DNA of 64,000 nucleotides from NCBI GenBank assembly GCA_949316495.1, contig OX439007.1:16900479-16964478 (forward strand). Direction: 5' to 3'. A program made the translations under genes and the position numbers. Below the pieces are notes generated by a model that worked only from the letters and a program-made list of their open reading frames with translations, ran no database searches and had not been told where the DNA came from. The DNA is from Amphiduros pacificus. Its lineage: Eukaryota; Annelida; Polychaeta; Phyllodocida; Hesionidae. Below, in pieces: positions 42,001 through 53,864 of the stretch. Within the stretch, counting starts at the first letter, position 1. Each line of letters begins with the position of its first letter.

Positions 42001-43614
42001 ATATAATTACATTAAACACATGATTTACATGGTAATTAGGGAGAAAATAAACATATACTGCTCATGAAGGACCCAGTAAGTACCAGAATATGGACCAAAC
42101 ATTGCATGTTTCCAGGGCAACACAAGAAAATTCATACTTGAAATATTGATACTAATTTCCCCCTTGTCCATCCGTCCTTTTGGGATAACCCTTCGGCGAA
42201 AATCCTTAGGCAAAAATGGAGAGAGAAAAAAACCGTAGAGAGAAACAAAGTCAGAACGCATGTTAGAATGATAAAGGTGGCCACTCTGATGGTGGCTTTC
42301 TGCAAATGTCAAAATCTGTCTTTGTTGTGTTCTATTAATGTCACTAGCGGTAAAATGTCCTGTCAGGGTTAGGCCATACTTAGCGCTGAATATTTCATAG
42401 TAAGAAAACACGACACGCAACACGTCTTCGGGCACTCTGTGGTTGAGATGGGGGCTACAAATAAAATTTAACAGCCGCTCTGTCAGGAAAAAAACACTTT
42501 TTCCTGAATTAAACGATACTCAATGTTTGGGAAGGAAGGAGGAAACGGTCTGAGAACTTCAGTCAAACCTTCGCTAATGGAAAGCATGACAATCCCCACA
42601 AATAATGGAGAAAGATTGAAGATGACAAAGTAGGGGATAGACATAAAGCATTTTTCATGATCAAGGGGGGTTTAAGGGATAAATCTGCCAGGTTGACAGA
42701 CGCATGCTAATTTGGAGTAGAGTTAAGTATTAAGTTGCAAAATAACATTATATTTGAAATAATGTCGATAACTTTCCTTTTGTATCTATTTTATATTATC
42801 ATATAGGTAGTTATAGAACAAGAGAGGATGCAGAAACGTGTATTTCACGGTAAATTCTTGAAATACATTTAGTAAGTAGGATCCTAGATTATATGAGCAA
42901 ATAATGTGATAATATAAATGTTGGGAGCAGATATTTCTTTCTAGATGAGCTAACTCTACTCACGTTATGATCAGTTCCATATGTGCCTTTATACAGAACA
43001 AATGGACTAATAGTCGCTCTATTTACGAAAAACATGCATCATACGCTTTAGCGAGGAGAGCGCACCACCTGCCTAAAATGTTCCAGCCGTAGAAAGTGCA
43101 TTATTATACTCACAGTAGAACTGAACTCTGGAGTCTGCGTGTTCCCCAGGCAATAAAATGTGGTCCACGAGTGTAGTGAATGGGATGATGTGAAGGGGAG
43201 GGTGTGTGTGGTATGAAGCCGGAGAAGGGGGTTGTTAAAATGGTATCCATGCCTGATAACTCAGCCAGAGACAACATAGAGCCGTGAGCTCTACCAAGAG
43301 CTCTACCTAGAGGACTACCTAGAGGAGTCAGTCATAAACTTTGAGTCACTCCCTGATATGGAGCTACGCATTTACATAGAGGTCTTGCCACAATAATTAA
43401 TTTCTCTTTTTCCATGCACATTTTATACCAGCCAGTGTTTTCATATTACTTTTGCTAATCATTTGACCTTTTTTTCTGGGTTCCAAATATACTGACATCA
43501 GATCAGAATTACTCATACTTGTTTTTATACCGACTGCAGGCAATAGTTAAAAACATATTACCAGAAAACATCAAACTATTTTGTTGGCTTTTTATATGTA
43601 TCTATGAGTATTGT

Positions 43615-43842
43615 ATTATAGATGCATCTATAACGGTGATATTATAGATGCATCTATAACGGTGATATTATAGATGCATCTATAACGGTGATATTATAGA
43701 TGCATCTATAACGGTGATATTATAGATGCATCTATAATGGTGATATTATAGATGCATCTATAATGGTGATATTATAGATGCATCTATAACGGTGATATTA
43801 TAGATGCATCTATACTAGTGGTGTTATAGATGTGCCTGTAAC
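43615..43842. repeat. 26-bp satellite with a palindromic core, 8 units plus 1 decayed
   Basis: Unit starts lie at 43615, 43641, 43667, 43693, 43719, 43745, 43771 and 43797, exactly 26 bases apart. Each holds TATAGATGCATCTATA, a perfect palindrome, which extends to TTATAGATGCATCTATAA in most units and to 20 bp (with AT at the ends) where the unit reads TAATGG. A ninth, altered copy lies at about 43821-43842. The spacer is CGGTGATA or TGGTGATA. Confidence 0.96.
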
Positions 43843-44210
43843 ATCCCGGAAAAATAGATATATTTACAGTTTATATTTAGTCTTCTGAACCTCGCCCACG
43901 TCCACTTTATTGTATATCTAATCTTTTATGGTGGCCTATACATACTTCCGTATACATGAAACATAACTCATTACTCGCTTATGAGCAATTGATATCATTC
44001 AGATCTTTGAAGTTGAAATCACCATATAAATTGAACAGCTCTGTGTGTTTTAGATCTCGCTGCATTGAGCAAAATGATTGTATAACTTTAAAGAAATCGC
44101 AACCAACATGCATGAAAATGACGCAGGGAAAAAAATGTTTGGACAATGAGAGAAGTGTTCTAAAAAGTGATGTGGCATGAGAAGAGTCAGCTCAACTAGT
44201 GAGCCCTTGC

Positions 44211-44480
44211 TACTGGATGGGCAGGGGGCTGAGGTAATCAATGCATAGGGCCTGAGTAGACACGACCACAGTGCCGTCTCGGTCCTGCGGCCTGCTCTAC
44301 GCGGCCCTAGCCAAATTAAATCAAGGGAGGGATACCAACATGCATTTGGCCGGCCAACAAATCCCCATAGCCCTACATCATAGTAACATGGTGCGATTAT
44401 TTATTTATCGCTAGCCATCAGGGTAGTTATATGCTGCTGAGCGCTGGGCACAGTCAGTGTAAGAGGGCTAAGACTGTTAA
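44211..44480. other. GC-richer intronic block
   Basis: A stretch richer in G+C than its flanks, with CpG-containing segments such as GCCGTCTCGGTCCTGCGG and TACGCGGCCCTAG. No reading frame in it resembles a receptor exon. Possibly a conserved regulatory element, judged from composition alone. Confidence 0.25.
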
Positions 44481-44926
44481 GTCCATCCTGGTATCTAAGC
44501 TTCCACTGCTTGTATTTATAGTTGATTAAAGGGGGGTGGAGGTGGTGGGGTGGGATTGGTTATTGTGTTCCATAAGGGAAGGGGTTTATAACTGGTTCAG
44601 AAAATGCCATTATGGGTTGAGAAGATGGATGTTGAAGACAAAGCCAACTCACCCCCTAGTTGGATAGTGTTTAAGGGTTGATTTCTCAACAGGACAGATA
44701 GAATAAAATGGTTGAATCTAAATTGTCTGAAATATCTGGTTTTTAACATCTGAACAAAGGAGAGATAGAATCGTGTGGAATGAACATATAGTTTATGGCA
44801 GCGGAAAATGGAATGTTTGAGAGAGTAGGGCATTAAAACATAGACAAGAAAACACAGAGGGAGTAGTATCTAAATAAGGGACAGAAATGAGTGGTTGGAA
44901 GAGCTGGATGTGATCAAAATCAAATT

Positions 44927-45206
44927 TAGAATGAAGTGATTTGTAGATTAGGGTGTGAACAAAAGTATTAGAAAGAAGTGATTTGGAGAGTAGAGTGTGA
45001 CCAAAAAGGTTAGAATGAAGTGATGTAGCTAGTAGAGCGTGACCAAAAAGGTTGTGGAGAATAGGGTGTGACTAAAAAGGTCAGAATGAAGTGATGTGGA
45101 GAATAAGATGTAAACAGAAAGGTTAGAATGAAGTGATGTGGAGAATAAGATGTAAACAAAAAGGTTAGAATGAAGTGATTTGGAGAACAGGGTGTAAACA
45201 AGTGAT
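44927..45206. repeat. 42-bp tandem repeat, about 6.5 copies
   Basis: Units contain AGAATGAAGTGATGTGGAGA followed by ATAAGATGTAAACAAAAAGG. One unit near 45050 lacks its first part. Because 42 is divisible by three, minus-strand open frames here encode a 14-residue repeat (PHHFILTFLFTSYS). I treat that as a by-product of the satellite, not as a gene. Confidence 0.9.
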
Positions 45207-46646
45207 ATAGAATTGACTGTTTGAAATAGTATGCGAGTGTGTATAGGAGTAAAATTAGAAGACACATAATGTTCTAACACCGATGAAACACGCCGATTTA
45301 CAAAATACACCATTCAACACTTATTAAAATGTCTTGAACAGAAGGGCATCAGAAGGAAGTGTTTTGTTTGAAGTGCACAGCTGAGAGATGCACAGGTTAG
45401 TGAACACAAAGTGGTATATATACATAGTGTTAGGGAGGCAAGATGATAAGGCAGGAAGCGGTGAGTCTGCCACGATAAGGACATGCATGGGAAAGGCGGA
45501 CAGGTTGCCTCCCAACTATATTCTGGTCTATACTTCTATAATATTTTAGATTTGACCCCCTCACTCTCTCACCTCTAACCTTCTCGCCTTGTAGTGGTTT
45601 TTTCATATTTGTTTAATTTCTACATGTCATTTTAATATATATTTTTGTACATATTTTATTATTTCCAGCACATTTGAGTTAACTATTGTCGATGAATGCC
45701 ACTATTTCATATTTATGAAGATTTTTCGGTCTCTCTACTACAAATATAAGGCAATCTAGACAGGGCTTATAGGGCTTATAAGTTAACCCTTTTGGGGAAT
45801 CTCAAAATTCATAGCATAGTTGAAGTTGTGTCCAACATTAAACGCATCGCAACTGTTGAACACGGAAGTGAAAAAAAACTGTCATAGAGATTTATTTATT
45901 ACTCATCTACCCTGGGCATGGACAGACAACTGAGAGTGACAATGTAATTAAATTCTGCACCTGCTGACTACTGGTGATGTTAAAACACTTCATTATAGAG
46001 AGCTTTGAGGAGAGTCTGGGAACATTCATTACTTTGATGTGGCGGTGAGAACATCTACTGAGTTTTACTATTTCAGTCTAGATGGACATCTTCCTTATTT
46101 ACAGATGCTGGGCATGAAACATGCATGAGGTCTGGACCTTCTGAACCAATAATTTCCTGTTAATTTGAATGTATTTGGCACTAAAATATACCATGGTGTT
46201 TCTCTAACATTTGTCCGTGCCAAGCAATCGGAAGTCAAGTCTATATTTACATGTGAAACCATTGTATATGATTAGACTCATGACAAATTTTAATTATTGT
46301 GATAATGAACTCATCCTAATCTACACGCTATATCTAATTATCATGATGTCTGGTTTCGTCTTTGTCATCAAATTAATGTCGTTAATTTCCTATGTCGGCA
46401 CTTCACCCCTTTTCTTAATCATCAACTTCCTTTTTTCCATGTTATTGTATTTATCTTTGTGAAATTCTAAAAGTATCTTTTACACCATTTCCTCTTTTGT
46501 ATGTATCTTTATTCGATAATTAAATCACTAAAAAGCGTGGATTTATTTATTTTTCTTTAAATTAAACCTTCTGTCATTTATTGATGGTTCCTGGAACAGT
46601 TTCTTAACATTTTATATTTTTCCTTTTACATTAGAAGCAGCCTCTC

Positions 46647-46772
46647 TCCGCGATATTTACCTCGACCTTTTTCCGCGATATTTGTCAAGTTGCTTTCCCC
46701 CGATAAAGAACTTAATCCTTTTCCTGTGATATTAGTCTGGACCTTTTTCTGTGATGCGACTTTCATCCTGCT
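46647..46772. repeat. decayed 25-bp tandem repeat, about 5 copies
   Basis: Five successive segments of about 25 bases share a TCCGCGATATTT start and a GACCTTTT end. The first two are closest to each other, later ones read CTGTGATATTA and CTGTGATGCG. The array is old and degenerate. Confidence 0.65.
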
Positions 46773-47689
46773 GGTTGTCTACCATTCCAGAATTATCATT
46801 AACAAGTGCCAATCTGTAGGTCATAGAAAAGTAATTAATATGATTGTTTTGTTATTTATTTTTACGCATTTTGAAATAATGCCATCTTGCACCTTTCATT
46901 GATTATATATATAGGGACAGAGGAAAACAATCGTTAGCATCAAATTCTATATTATTTTAGAGATAAATCAGACATGGAATGTTCCAGAATGTTTCCTTTT
47001 CAACATCACTCCTACCATTTCCTCATACTTATCTCAATAACCTGTTCCGCAACGTAAATATAGAGTGACAGGAGCTGATACCTGAGCATGTAAAACCGGC
47101 ACTTAGCACTGACCTCGGCGCCTGCGTGGTGACCTCATGACCTTGAGATAAGCATCTCTCACTTTTCTGGCACAACCGAGAATCTTGTGATGAAATGCTG
47201 GAACTGATCTATGCTGAAATTTAGGAATCTTTATCTTCCCGTGCACGTGGGTATTGCCGAGGAAAAAACTTCTCGACTTTCGTAGAAGTTTATCTCTGTT
47301 ATTCATGCGTTGTAGAAAGACCGGTTCCTATCTCTGGCACATTGGTAATTTAGAATTAGTTTTTTTATTATTTTTGGCAGGTTATGATATTTCATGTACC
47401 CAATAAACCTTTTGAAGAGCAACATTATTAATGGCTATGATTTAGTTTCTCACGAACAGCAAATGTACTGTTGGTGCTCACAAAGATGGCGTCAAGCGAT
47501 AGAGCGTTTTTGAGTAGAATTAGACAACTGTCTATTTTACCATTAATCATAACAAATACGGAAAACAACTTAGTTGAAAAATGTTCTGGTCAAAGATGAT
47601 GGTACCAATGGCAACCCACGAGAAGACCCCACAGCTGTCCAGAGCGATAAAACAGATACATATTGGATAGTTTCCATGCCCTCGCGAGC

Positions 47690-48560
47690 AGAGGGTATTT
47701 GGCGGGAAAATGTGGGGCCATCCTGTCTCCCACCTGGCGTTCGCAGTCATAAAGCAGACGACTTTTGACCGGCGGATAGAATCCATAACCAGCTGATCAT
47801 GAATCTTGCTTGAAATCATCATCTGTTCACTATAATTGTTAATGTATCTCACAATGGTTGGATATCTGGTGATAAATTAAAATTGTGGTAAATGGGTTTG
47901 AAATATTCCTTCTTGAGCGGAAGTGATACAGAGAAGTTGGTCATCACAAGAGAACATATTTTGGAAGATTGTGTGCTCAAACCTTTTGCCTTCCCACCTG
48001 ATGCCAATTTGTCCGAGATGCTGGCTGATTCAGTCACGTGACCCGAGACGCCTTGCTGATACCTAGTGGGTTAAATTTCAGGCGGGGTGCACGGCTGGTG
48101 GAAAACACGGCAAATTGACACGCGGCACTTTTATGAGAAGCCCAGCCATTCCGTAGGAGGGACCTGCCTAGCAGCCTGTATCATAGTTTCCGGGATCGAT
48201 AAGGAAAGTGGCGGGAAACGATGGGAATATATGGGCCGAGGCACGGGGCGATAACATCGCCACAGTCCCGCCTCCTTACGCTAATGTACCGCCGTTATAA
48301 GAGAACAGACGCCGGGGCCATGAACACCGTGATTGAATATTGCGCCCATAAACACGCATGATTTCCCGCCATCAGATCACTGCAGATATCATCTATCTCT
48401 TATATAACGCTCACTTTTTTGCATTTGGTGCAACTTTGCCGCTTCTTGTGCCCTTTGGCGTCAAAGGCGTGATGGGAGACGAGGGAATATTATTAGATTT
48501 TGGACAAGCGCCGCGAGAAGGGCAACAGGGAAGGTAGAGAGGGTGCATCATGGAGCAAAA
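47690..48560. promoter_or_regulatory. GC-rich block with E2F-like motifs and an E-box
   Basis: Compared with flanking DNA this block is GC- and CpG-rich. TTTGGCGGGAAAA at 47698-47710 fits the E2F consensus. GGCGGGAAA at 48210-48218 and TTTCCCGCC at 48362-48370 are further E2F-type matches in opposite orientations, and CACGTG sits at 48035-48040. No receptor exon or other coding frame is evident. Such short motifs also occur by chance, so an intronic enhancer or internal promoter is only a hypothesis. Confidence 0.3.
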
Positions 48561-49680
48561 TGAAGTGTCAAAGTGGCAAAGTTATTCAAAATGTCGTGAC
48601 GGCTGGGTCTGAGATAGCACATCTTCATGTCCTGAGGAAGGGTTTCTGATGGACAGTTGGATTTAAGGTGTAGTGTATGAATAATAAGGCCACGCCCTTG
48701 GTACAGAGTTTATGATGTGACTCTCACGCCCCCTGGTGCACCGGTTAGATATCATTTCCACCACATTTCACCTGGAGGGCACCCTGACCAACTACAGATT
48801 TATTTGAGATGGAAAATTTAAAACCTAATGCAAATAAAGATAAATATCATCACAAGATAGGGCATCGTTCTCATTATGTATGCTTTTGTCAGAAGCTTGT
48901 TTGTTTGTTTATTGGTTTTCAAAAAAGCTGCCTTCTTGTATCAATATAGGATTTTACAGAGTTAGGAATGGGAGCTTTTCAGTGAGATACATTCCCATTG
49001 TCCTTTCTGGAGAGTAAATGGTGACTAAACCTTATATTTCTTATTAAAAAAGAGAAAGGCTAATTGACAATGCAAGGGAATAGATTCTGTGTTAATCTAT
49101 CAAATGAGTGGGGATGCTTTTCTGATATCATTTATTTTATAAAACCTCCAACAAAGTGACACAATTGAACAAATGGTTACATCAACATGATAATTAAAGT
49201 AAATGAATAAAATATCACAAACAACTTGCTGGAAACAACGCAATCAACTGTGAACGTCATCCATGATTTATTTAATTTTAAGAGGGTGATTATAAAAACA
49301 GCAATCTCATAGATTAGCTCCGAATGATGAATTTTCAGATCTGTGTAAAAGCGGCACTCTGACAACTGATTGGATCAATACTGGAGTAATTATCTTGGAA
49401 TATGTGTGCTATGGAATATAATTAAAACATGATTGTATTCTCCACTTGGTTAATTTCAATGCAATATTTTATGAGAAACCTAAACTGCGGGTTTTACCAA
49501 GTCTCTTTAGCCATATTAGACACAACCTGGTTTATTCGAGAGTTTGAGAGATAAAGATTTGGTCCTCATAAGTCCAAACATAAATGCGTTATTCTTTAAT
49601 TTATGATTTCTTCTTCCCTTTGTTGGTGTGCAAGATAGTAAAGCAAATACCTCCATAATGTGAGGTAGATGTCCAGGAGA

Positions 49681-49808
49681 GAGCATGACCTCTTTGGATA
49701 GAGCATGACCTCTTTGGATAGAGCATGACCTCTTCGGATAGAGCATGACCTCTTTGGATAGAGCATGACCTCTTCGGATAGAACATGACCTCTTTGGATA
49801 GAGCACGA
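49681..49808. repeat. 20-bp tandem repeat, six copies
   Basis: GAGCATGACCTCTTTGGATA repeats six times in exact 20-bp register (49681 to 49800), with TTCGG or GAACATG variants, then a diverged partial copy. Minus-strand open frames across it are repeat artefacts. Confidence 0.96.
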
Positions 49809-49844
49809 CACACCTCTAGAGAATAGCATACCTTCCAGCATAGA

Positions 49845-50420
49845 TTGTGGTATACCTCTAGAATGTTGTGTATACCTCCGGAATAGAGTGCAATATACCT
49901 CTAGAATGTTGTGTATACATCCGGAATAGAGTGCAATATACCTCTAGAATGTTGTGTATACCTCCGGAATAGAGTGCAATATACCTCTAGAATGTTGTGT
50001 ATACCTCCGGAATAGAGTGCAATATACCTCTAGAATGTTGTGTATACCCCCAAGATAAAATGATGTATATATACCTCAGAATGTAGTACACACATCCATG
50101 ATAGATTGTGGTATACCTATAAAATATTGTGTATACCAACGGAATAGAGTGCAATATATTTCTAGAATGTTATGTTCACCTCCAAGATAAAATGATGTAT
50201 ACCTCAGAATGTAGTGCAAACTTTCAGCATAGATTATGGTAAACCTCTAGAAGATTGTGTTCACCTTTGGGATAGAGTGTGGTATACATCAGGGATAGAG
50301 TGTTGTTATATCTCTAGAATTTAGTATACAACTTCAGCTTAAATTATTGTGCACAGCTCTTGGATATAGTGGGGTGTACCTCTGGACTATAAAGTACACC
50401 TAAAAGATAGAATAGTGGTA
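49845..50420. repeat. 43-bp tandem repeat, pure then decaying
   Basis: About four near-identical units containing ATGTTGTGTATACCTCCGGA and ATAGAGTGCAATATACCTC run from 49860 to about 50045. They pass into increasingly altered copies (TATACCTCAGAATGTAGT and similar) that fade out near 50420. The array directly follows the 20-bp repeat. Confidence 0.9.
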
Positions 50421-51482
50421 CACCAGGTCCTTTAAAATGTATTGTACGCAATCAGCATGAAGCATATAATACTTTTAGAAAATTAGAAATGCAAGACAAA
50501 GCAGCGATATCTATACCCTCAGGATTAGATATGTAAATATTTTGAAAATGATTGTCTAAAGATATTTGTAATCTATATTATACTATGTGCTCAAATATAA
50601 CCTCATCATTTATTGAAAAAAAACTTGAATGATAACCATCATACACGGTTTTATCGCATACAATGTAAAGCTAAAATGAAAATCTGTTCAAATTATCAAG
50701 TGTTGTAGTATCAATGGAGCAATTTCCCCGCTGTCTTTCTCATTACCTGCGCACTACACGAATCTACCACAACGAGGCCCGCACTTGCTCGAATGCAATC
50801 ATATGAGATTGGACAGGACTCGGTCTTCCCAGACCACCAGGTTCAGCCTGTAATTGTCTCAGAGAGATCGCAATGCAATCCCCCACACCTCGGATGCAGA
50901 TCAGGCGAGGTGGTTGGAGAAGCCATAGTGAATGCCCACTCATCATGTATGGATGGCCCCAGCAGGGATATAGGTTAATGGTGTTAAAGCCAACAAAAAG
51001 TCATCATTACCTCAAGTTAGAATGCGCCGCTGATTAAATACTATGCCTGGATATCATATTGTTTATTACTACACTTAAATTGACCAGGTGCAGTGGACTA
51101 GTATAACACTTTTGAAAGTGATAGTTTAAAAATATTTGATTTGAACTAAGAACAAAATAAAGGCATTTTTAAGTATATCGTGACCATATTTATTTTGCAT
51201 ATGTCACAACAAAACATATATGAGAGGAATACCTGGAGAGGATATTGTCCTCCAGTTAATTACCCGGGAGAGGTCTGCTAAGACATGGTTATACAGTAAG
51301 AAGACATAATGAGATCTCGCTACATCTCTAGGGGTATCACGTGATCAGATCTGTCAAGGAGTGATACACACTGGGGAATCCTTACATTTTCGCTATCCTC
51401 ATTGTGACGTCATCAATTCCAAATCACAAATGGCAACTCCATTTAGATCATGACATGCATGTAATGGAGTCTTCATTTGTCG

Positions 51483-51579
51483 GATCTCATCGTAGTTTTC
51501 ATGAGTTCCTTTTAAATGCCGCATATGATCTCTTAGAAGATGGCATTTAGATGGAACTAATGAAAACTGCGACGGGATC
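51483..51579. repeat. imperfect 38-bp hairpin with 21-base loop
   Basis: Arms 51483-51520 and 51542-51579 pair at 32 of 38 positions. As a + strand transcript three more positions are G:U pairs, leaving three mismatches. The loop is 21 bases. Size and pairing would suit a pre-miRNA-like hairpin or a decayed foldback element. No open frame or target-site duplication is seen. It lies about 0.65 kb upstream of the exon at 52241. Confidence 0.75.
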
Positions 51580-52240
51580 TCACAACCTATATGAAGGGTG
51601 TCTTCTTTGTGAATAAACTAACCCCCACTATAGGTTCTTCTCTTATTTTGTGGATATGTTTTAACATGTTTTAACAAAGATTGTATAATTATGATCTTTA
51701 CATATATATTAAAGACTACGATGGAGAACTGATGGTAATTACAATAATCTAATTCAAAGTGGGTCCCAATCTATGTAGTTATATATTTTGAGATAAAATA
51801 CATATGTCCCTCAAGGAAGGGGTCCATATTTGTTTGTACACCAATGAGAATAATTAGAGATAATACATTAATACCAGTAGGTGGGGGAACATATCTGTAC
51901 ATATCAGACTATATTCCGATGATATCTCAATATTGGTTGTAGGCATCAGTATTAAAAATAGGATTTAAGAATTTAGATATCATGGTACCCAAAAGTAAAT
52001 GTATTAGTAAGAGAGGGTTTCCAAAGTTCACATTGAGGTTAACATTACATTGAAATATGTATGGACAAGAATTATATTCTGATATAAGAATGCTTTGGTG
52101 ATCTATGCCATAATGTAAATCTATGGAATAAAATCATAAACAATAAATTACACGATTAAAAGATAATTTGCAAATAAAAATGTGGAAGTTGGACAGACCA
52201 GCAAGATATTTTATGTTTTCTTTTCATTTTATATTTTCAG

Positions 52241-52495
52241 CATGCAACCAAGCAGGCCTTGGGATTGCAGCAATATTTGGCCCCCGTAACCATGACATCG
52301 CAGGACATATCAACTCCATGTGTAACACCCTAGAGATCCCTCATATAGAAGTTCGCTTAGAACCTCATATGGATGAACTTCAGTTATTTTCCATGAACCT
52401 TTATCCTGACACCACGCAATTAAGTAGAGCGTATATGGACTTGCTAAAACATTATAAATGGGAGAAATTTGTTGTGATATATGGCAATCAAAATG
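52241..52495 (+). CDS. kainate-type glutamate receptor, exon b: amino-terminal domain
   Basis: Flanked by TTTTCAG| and G|GTGAGT. It is 255 bases: two bases, 84 codons and one base. It reads ACNQAGLGIAAIFGPRNHDI, then SMCNTLEIPHIEVRLEPHM, FSMNLYPDTTQLSRAYMDLL and KHYKWEKFVVIYGNQN. The hallmarks of GluK amino-terminal domains are all present: KAC-x5-G-AAIFGP, S-CN-L-IPHI, the NLYPD-x2-LSRA helix and the KW-x-V-VIY strand. The cysteine in KAC is the family's conserved disulphide partner of the cysteine in exon f. I see no break or missing residue against the family pattern. Confidence 0.96.
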
Positions 52496-52660
52496 GTGAG
52501 TTTTAGTTGATATGTGTTGTATTTAAGAATTCATCTAACTGTTTTTATGGTATGGAAAGATTTCAAGCAGTAATATTTGCAGGATATTAAGATTATTCAT
52601 AAGTTAAAGAAAATTTAATTTGACAATCATTATTTTCATGTGATTATTTTTTATTTTCAG

Positions 52661-52836
52661 ATTTATTACTTTTACAAGATATAATCAGAGCACCATTGAA
52701 TAGCAATGTCGAGATCACAGTGCGACAAGTAACGCGAGACAATATGAGAGAAACACTGAAGGAAATAGATAAGAAAGGAATCCACCAAATTATCGCCCAC
52801 CTTGACACAGAAAGCACTTATCTTTTAATGAAAGCA
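52661..52836 (+). CDS. kainate-type glutamate receptor, exon c: amino-terminal domain lower lobe
   Basis: Acceptor TTATTTTCAG, donor GCA|GTAAGT. It is 176 bases: two bases completing an Asp codon, then 58 codons, ending in phase 0. It reads LLLLQDIIRAPLNSNVEITV, RQVTRDNMRETLKEIDKKGI and HQIIAHLDTESTYLLMKA. It aligns with the GluK segment LIRLQELIKAP...IRQLP...LLKEMKRGKEFHVIFDCS...ILKQA. The preceding intron is only 165 bases. Confidence 0.95.
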
Positions 52837-52988
52837 GTAAGTATCATGCTCTCATTTCTCACAAATATAGAATCAGATCTTTCAGCAATTTGCTCATAAT
52901 GGTAACATGCTCTCGTTTTTAATGAAAGCAAATGAAAAGTTATATAGTGCAATACATCATTGTGTCAATATTTGTACAATTATTGCAG

Positions 52989-53042
52989 GCCCTACAGCTA
53001 GGAATGATAGACGCAGCTCACACTTTTCTTCTGACAAATCTG
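52989..53042 (+). CDS. kainate-type glutamate receptor, exon d: 54-bp exon
   Basis: Acceptor TTATTGCAG, donor CTG|GTGAGT. It is 54 bases, exactly 18 codons, phase 0-0: ALQLGMIDAAHTFLLTNL. This is the counterpart of the vertebrate GluK segment ALAMGMMTEYYHYIFTTL, which has the same length, so size and phase support homology as well as sequence. It forms a helix and strand of the amino-terminal domain lower lobe. The flanking introns are 152 and 277 bases. Confidence 0.96.
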
Positions 53043-53319
53043 GTGAGTACACTTATCGTACATTTTGATGAATTTAGATTTTCGAAATTACAATTAAAAT
53101 ATGAAGAAAAGTAATCAACATTTTATTGATTCAATCCATCATTTACAATATCATCAAATTCAATATCAAATTTCACGGTTCCTTGAAACGATTCAGTGAA
53201 GTTGTCACGGCAATGCGTTACCCAAACATATCTTTGTATTCAAAGAGCATTTATCCTACTAGCTTTTAAATGATTTAAGCAGATAGATCACTGCGTTATC
53301 GTTTTAATAATCATTGCAG

Positions 53320-53487
53320 GATTTAGAGACAATCAACATGGAGGACTTCCGGCATAATTTTGTCAACTTGACTGGCTTCCGCCTCGTAAACTATCAAGAT
53401 CTCAGGGTACAAGATATCATGAACCAAATGAGAATATATGAAAAGCACACAGGAACACGATTATTAAATAATTCAGGATCGATCAAG
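53320..53487 (+). CDS. kainate-type glutamate receptor, exon e: amino-terminal domain
   Basis: Acceptor TCATTGCAG, donor AAG|GTGAGA. It is 168 bases, 56 codons, phase 0-0. It reads DLETINMEDFRHNFVNLTGF, RLVNYQDLRVQDIMNQMRIY and EKHTGTRLLNNSGSIK. It matches GluK [23 protein letters not shown]. The NLT before GF is the conserved glycosylation sequon, and NNS near the end is a further potential site. The C-terminal loop (about residues 40-56) is the variable loop of the family, and the following intron contains two small phase-0 exon candidates that would lengthen it. Confidence 0.95.
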
Positions 53488-53840
53488 GTGAGACTCCACT
53501 TATTGCTTATTATCGATATAAGCTTTGCTAATACCGTGAATTGAATGTATATAAGTTTAAAAGCGACCTGGCATGAGTGCTCATTTGAAATATATATGTA
53601 TGTTTATGATGGTATGTTCAATATAATTATAAGAGTGTGCCTTGCACATTGCGCAAGAAGTATGATGCATAGAACTAGTTATATAATCTACTTTACAAGC
53701 AGATATAGAAAAAGAATTTAGCTTATTTTGTACTTATTGATATGTCAACATATATAATCCAGAATCATAGAATACATATGAAAGCTGGTTTTTGATATTC
53801 CTGTTATATATATCCATACTTTCAAACCCATTTCTTACAG

Positions 53841-53864
53841 CATAAACGAGAGCGGATTATAACA
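53841..53864 (+). CDS. possible 24-bp cassette microexon
   Basis: CCCATTTCTTACAG|...|GTATGT encloses 24 bases, eight codons, phase 0-0, reading HKRERIIT. Both splice sites are good, and inclusion would add a basic octapeptide to the variable loop between SGSIK and AEAALMYD without changing frame. There is no family homology to confirm it, and in-phase pairs of splice-like sites also arise by chance in introns. Tentative. Confidence 0.3.

Noticed and set aside
42025-42435. 136-codon minus-strand open frame inside the large intron
   Set aside because: No homology recognised and no promoter or splice evidence. Chance length.
45010-45313. Minus-strand frames encoding a 14-residue repeat protein
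   Set aside because: Fully explained by the 42-bp satellite, whose period is a multiple of three.
49516-49841. Minus-strand frames with a short repeated peptide
   Set aside because: Translation of the 20-bp tandem repeat in three successive frames. No independent evidence.
51483-51579. Bantam-like TGAGATC seed on the minus strand of the hairpin
   Set aside because: The bases after the seed do not match bantam, and the seed sits at the stem base rather than in a mature miRNA position.
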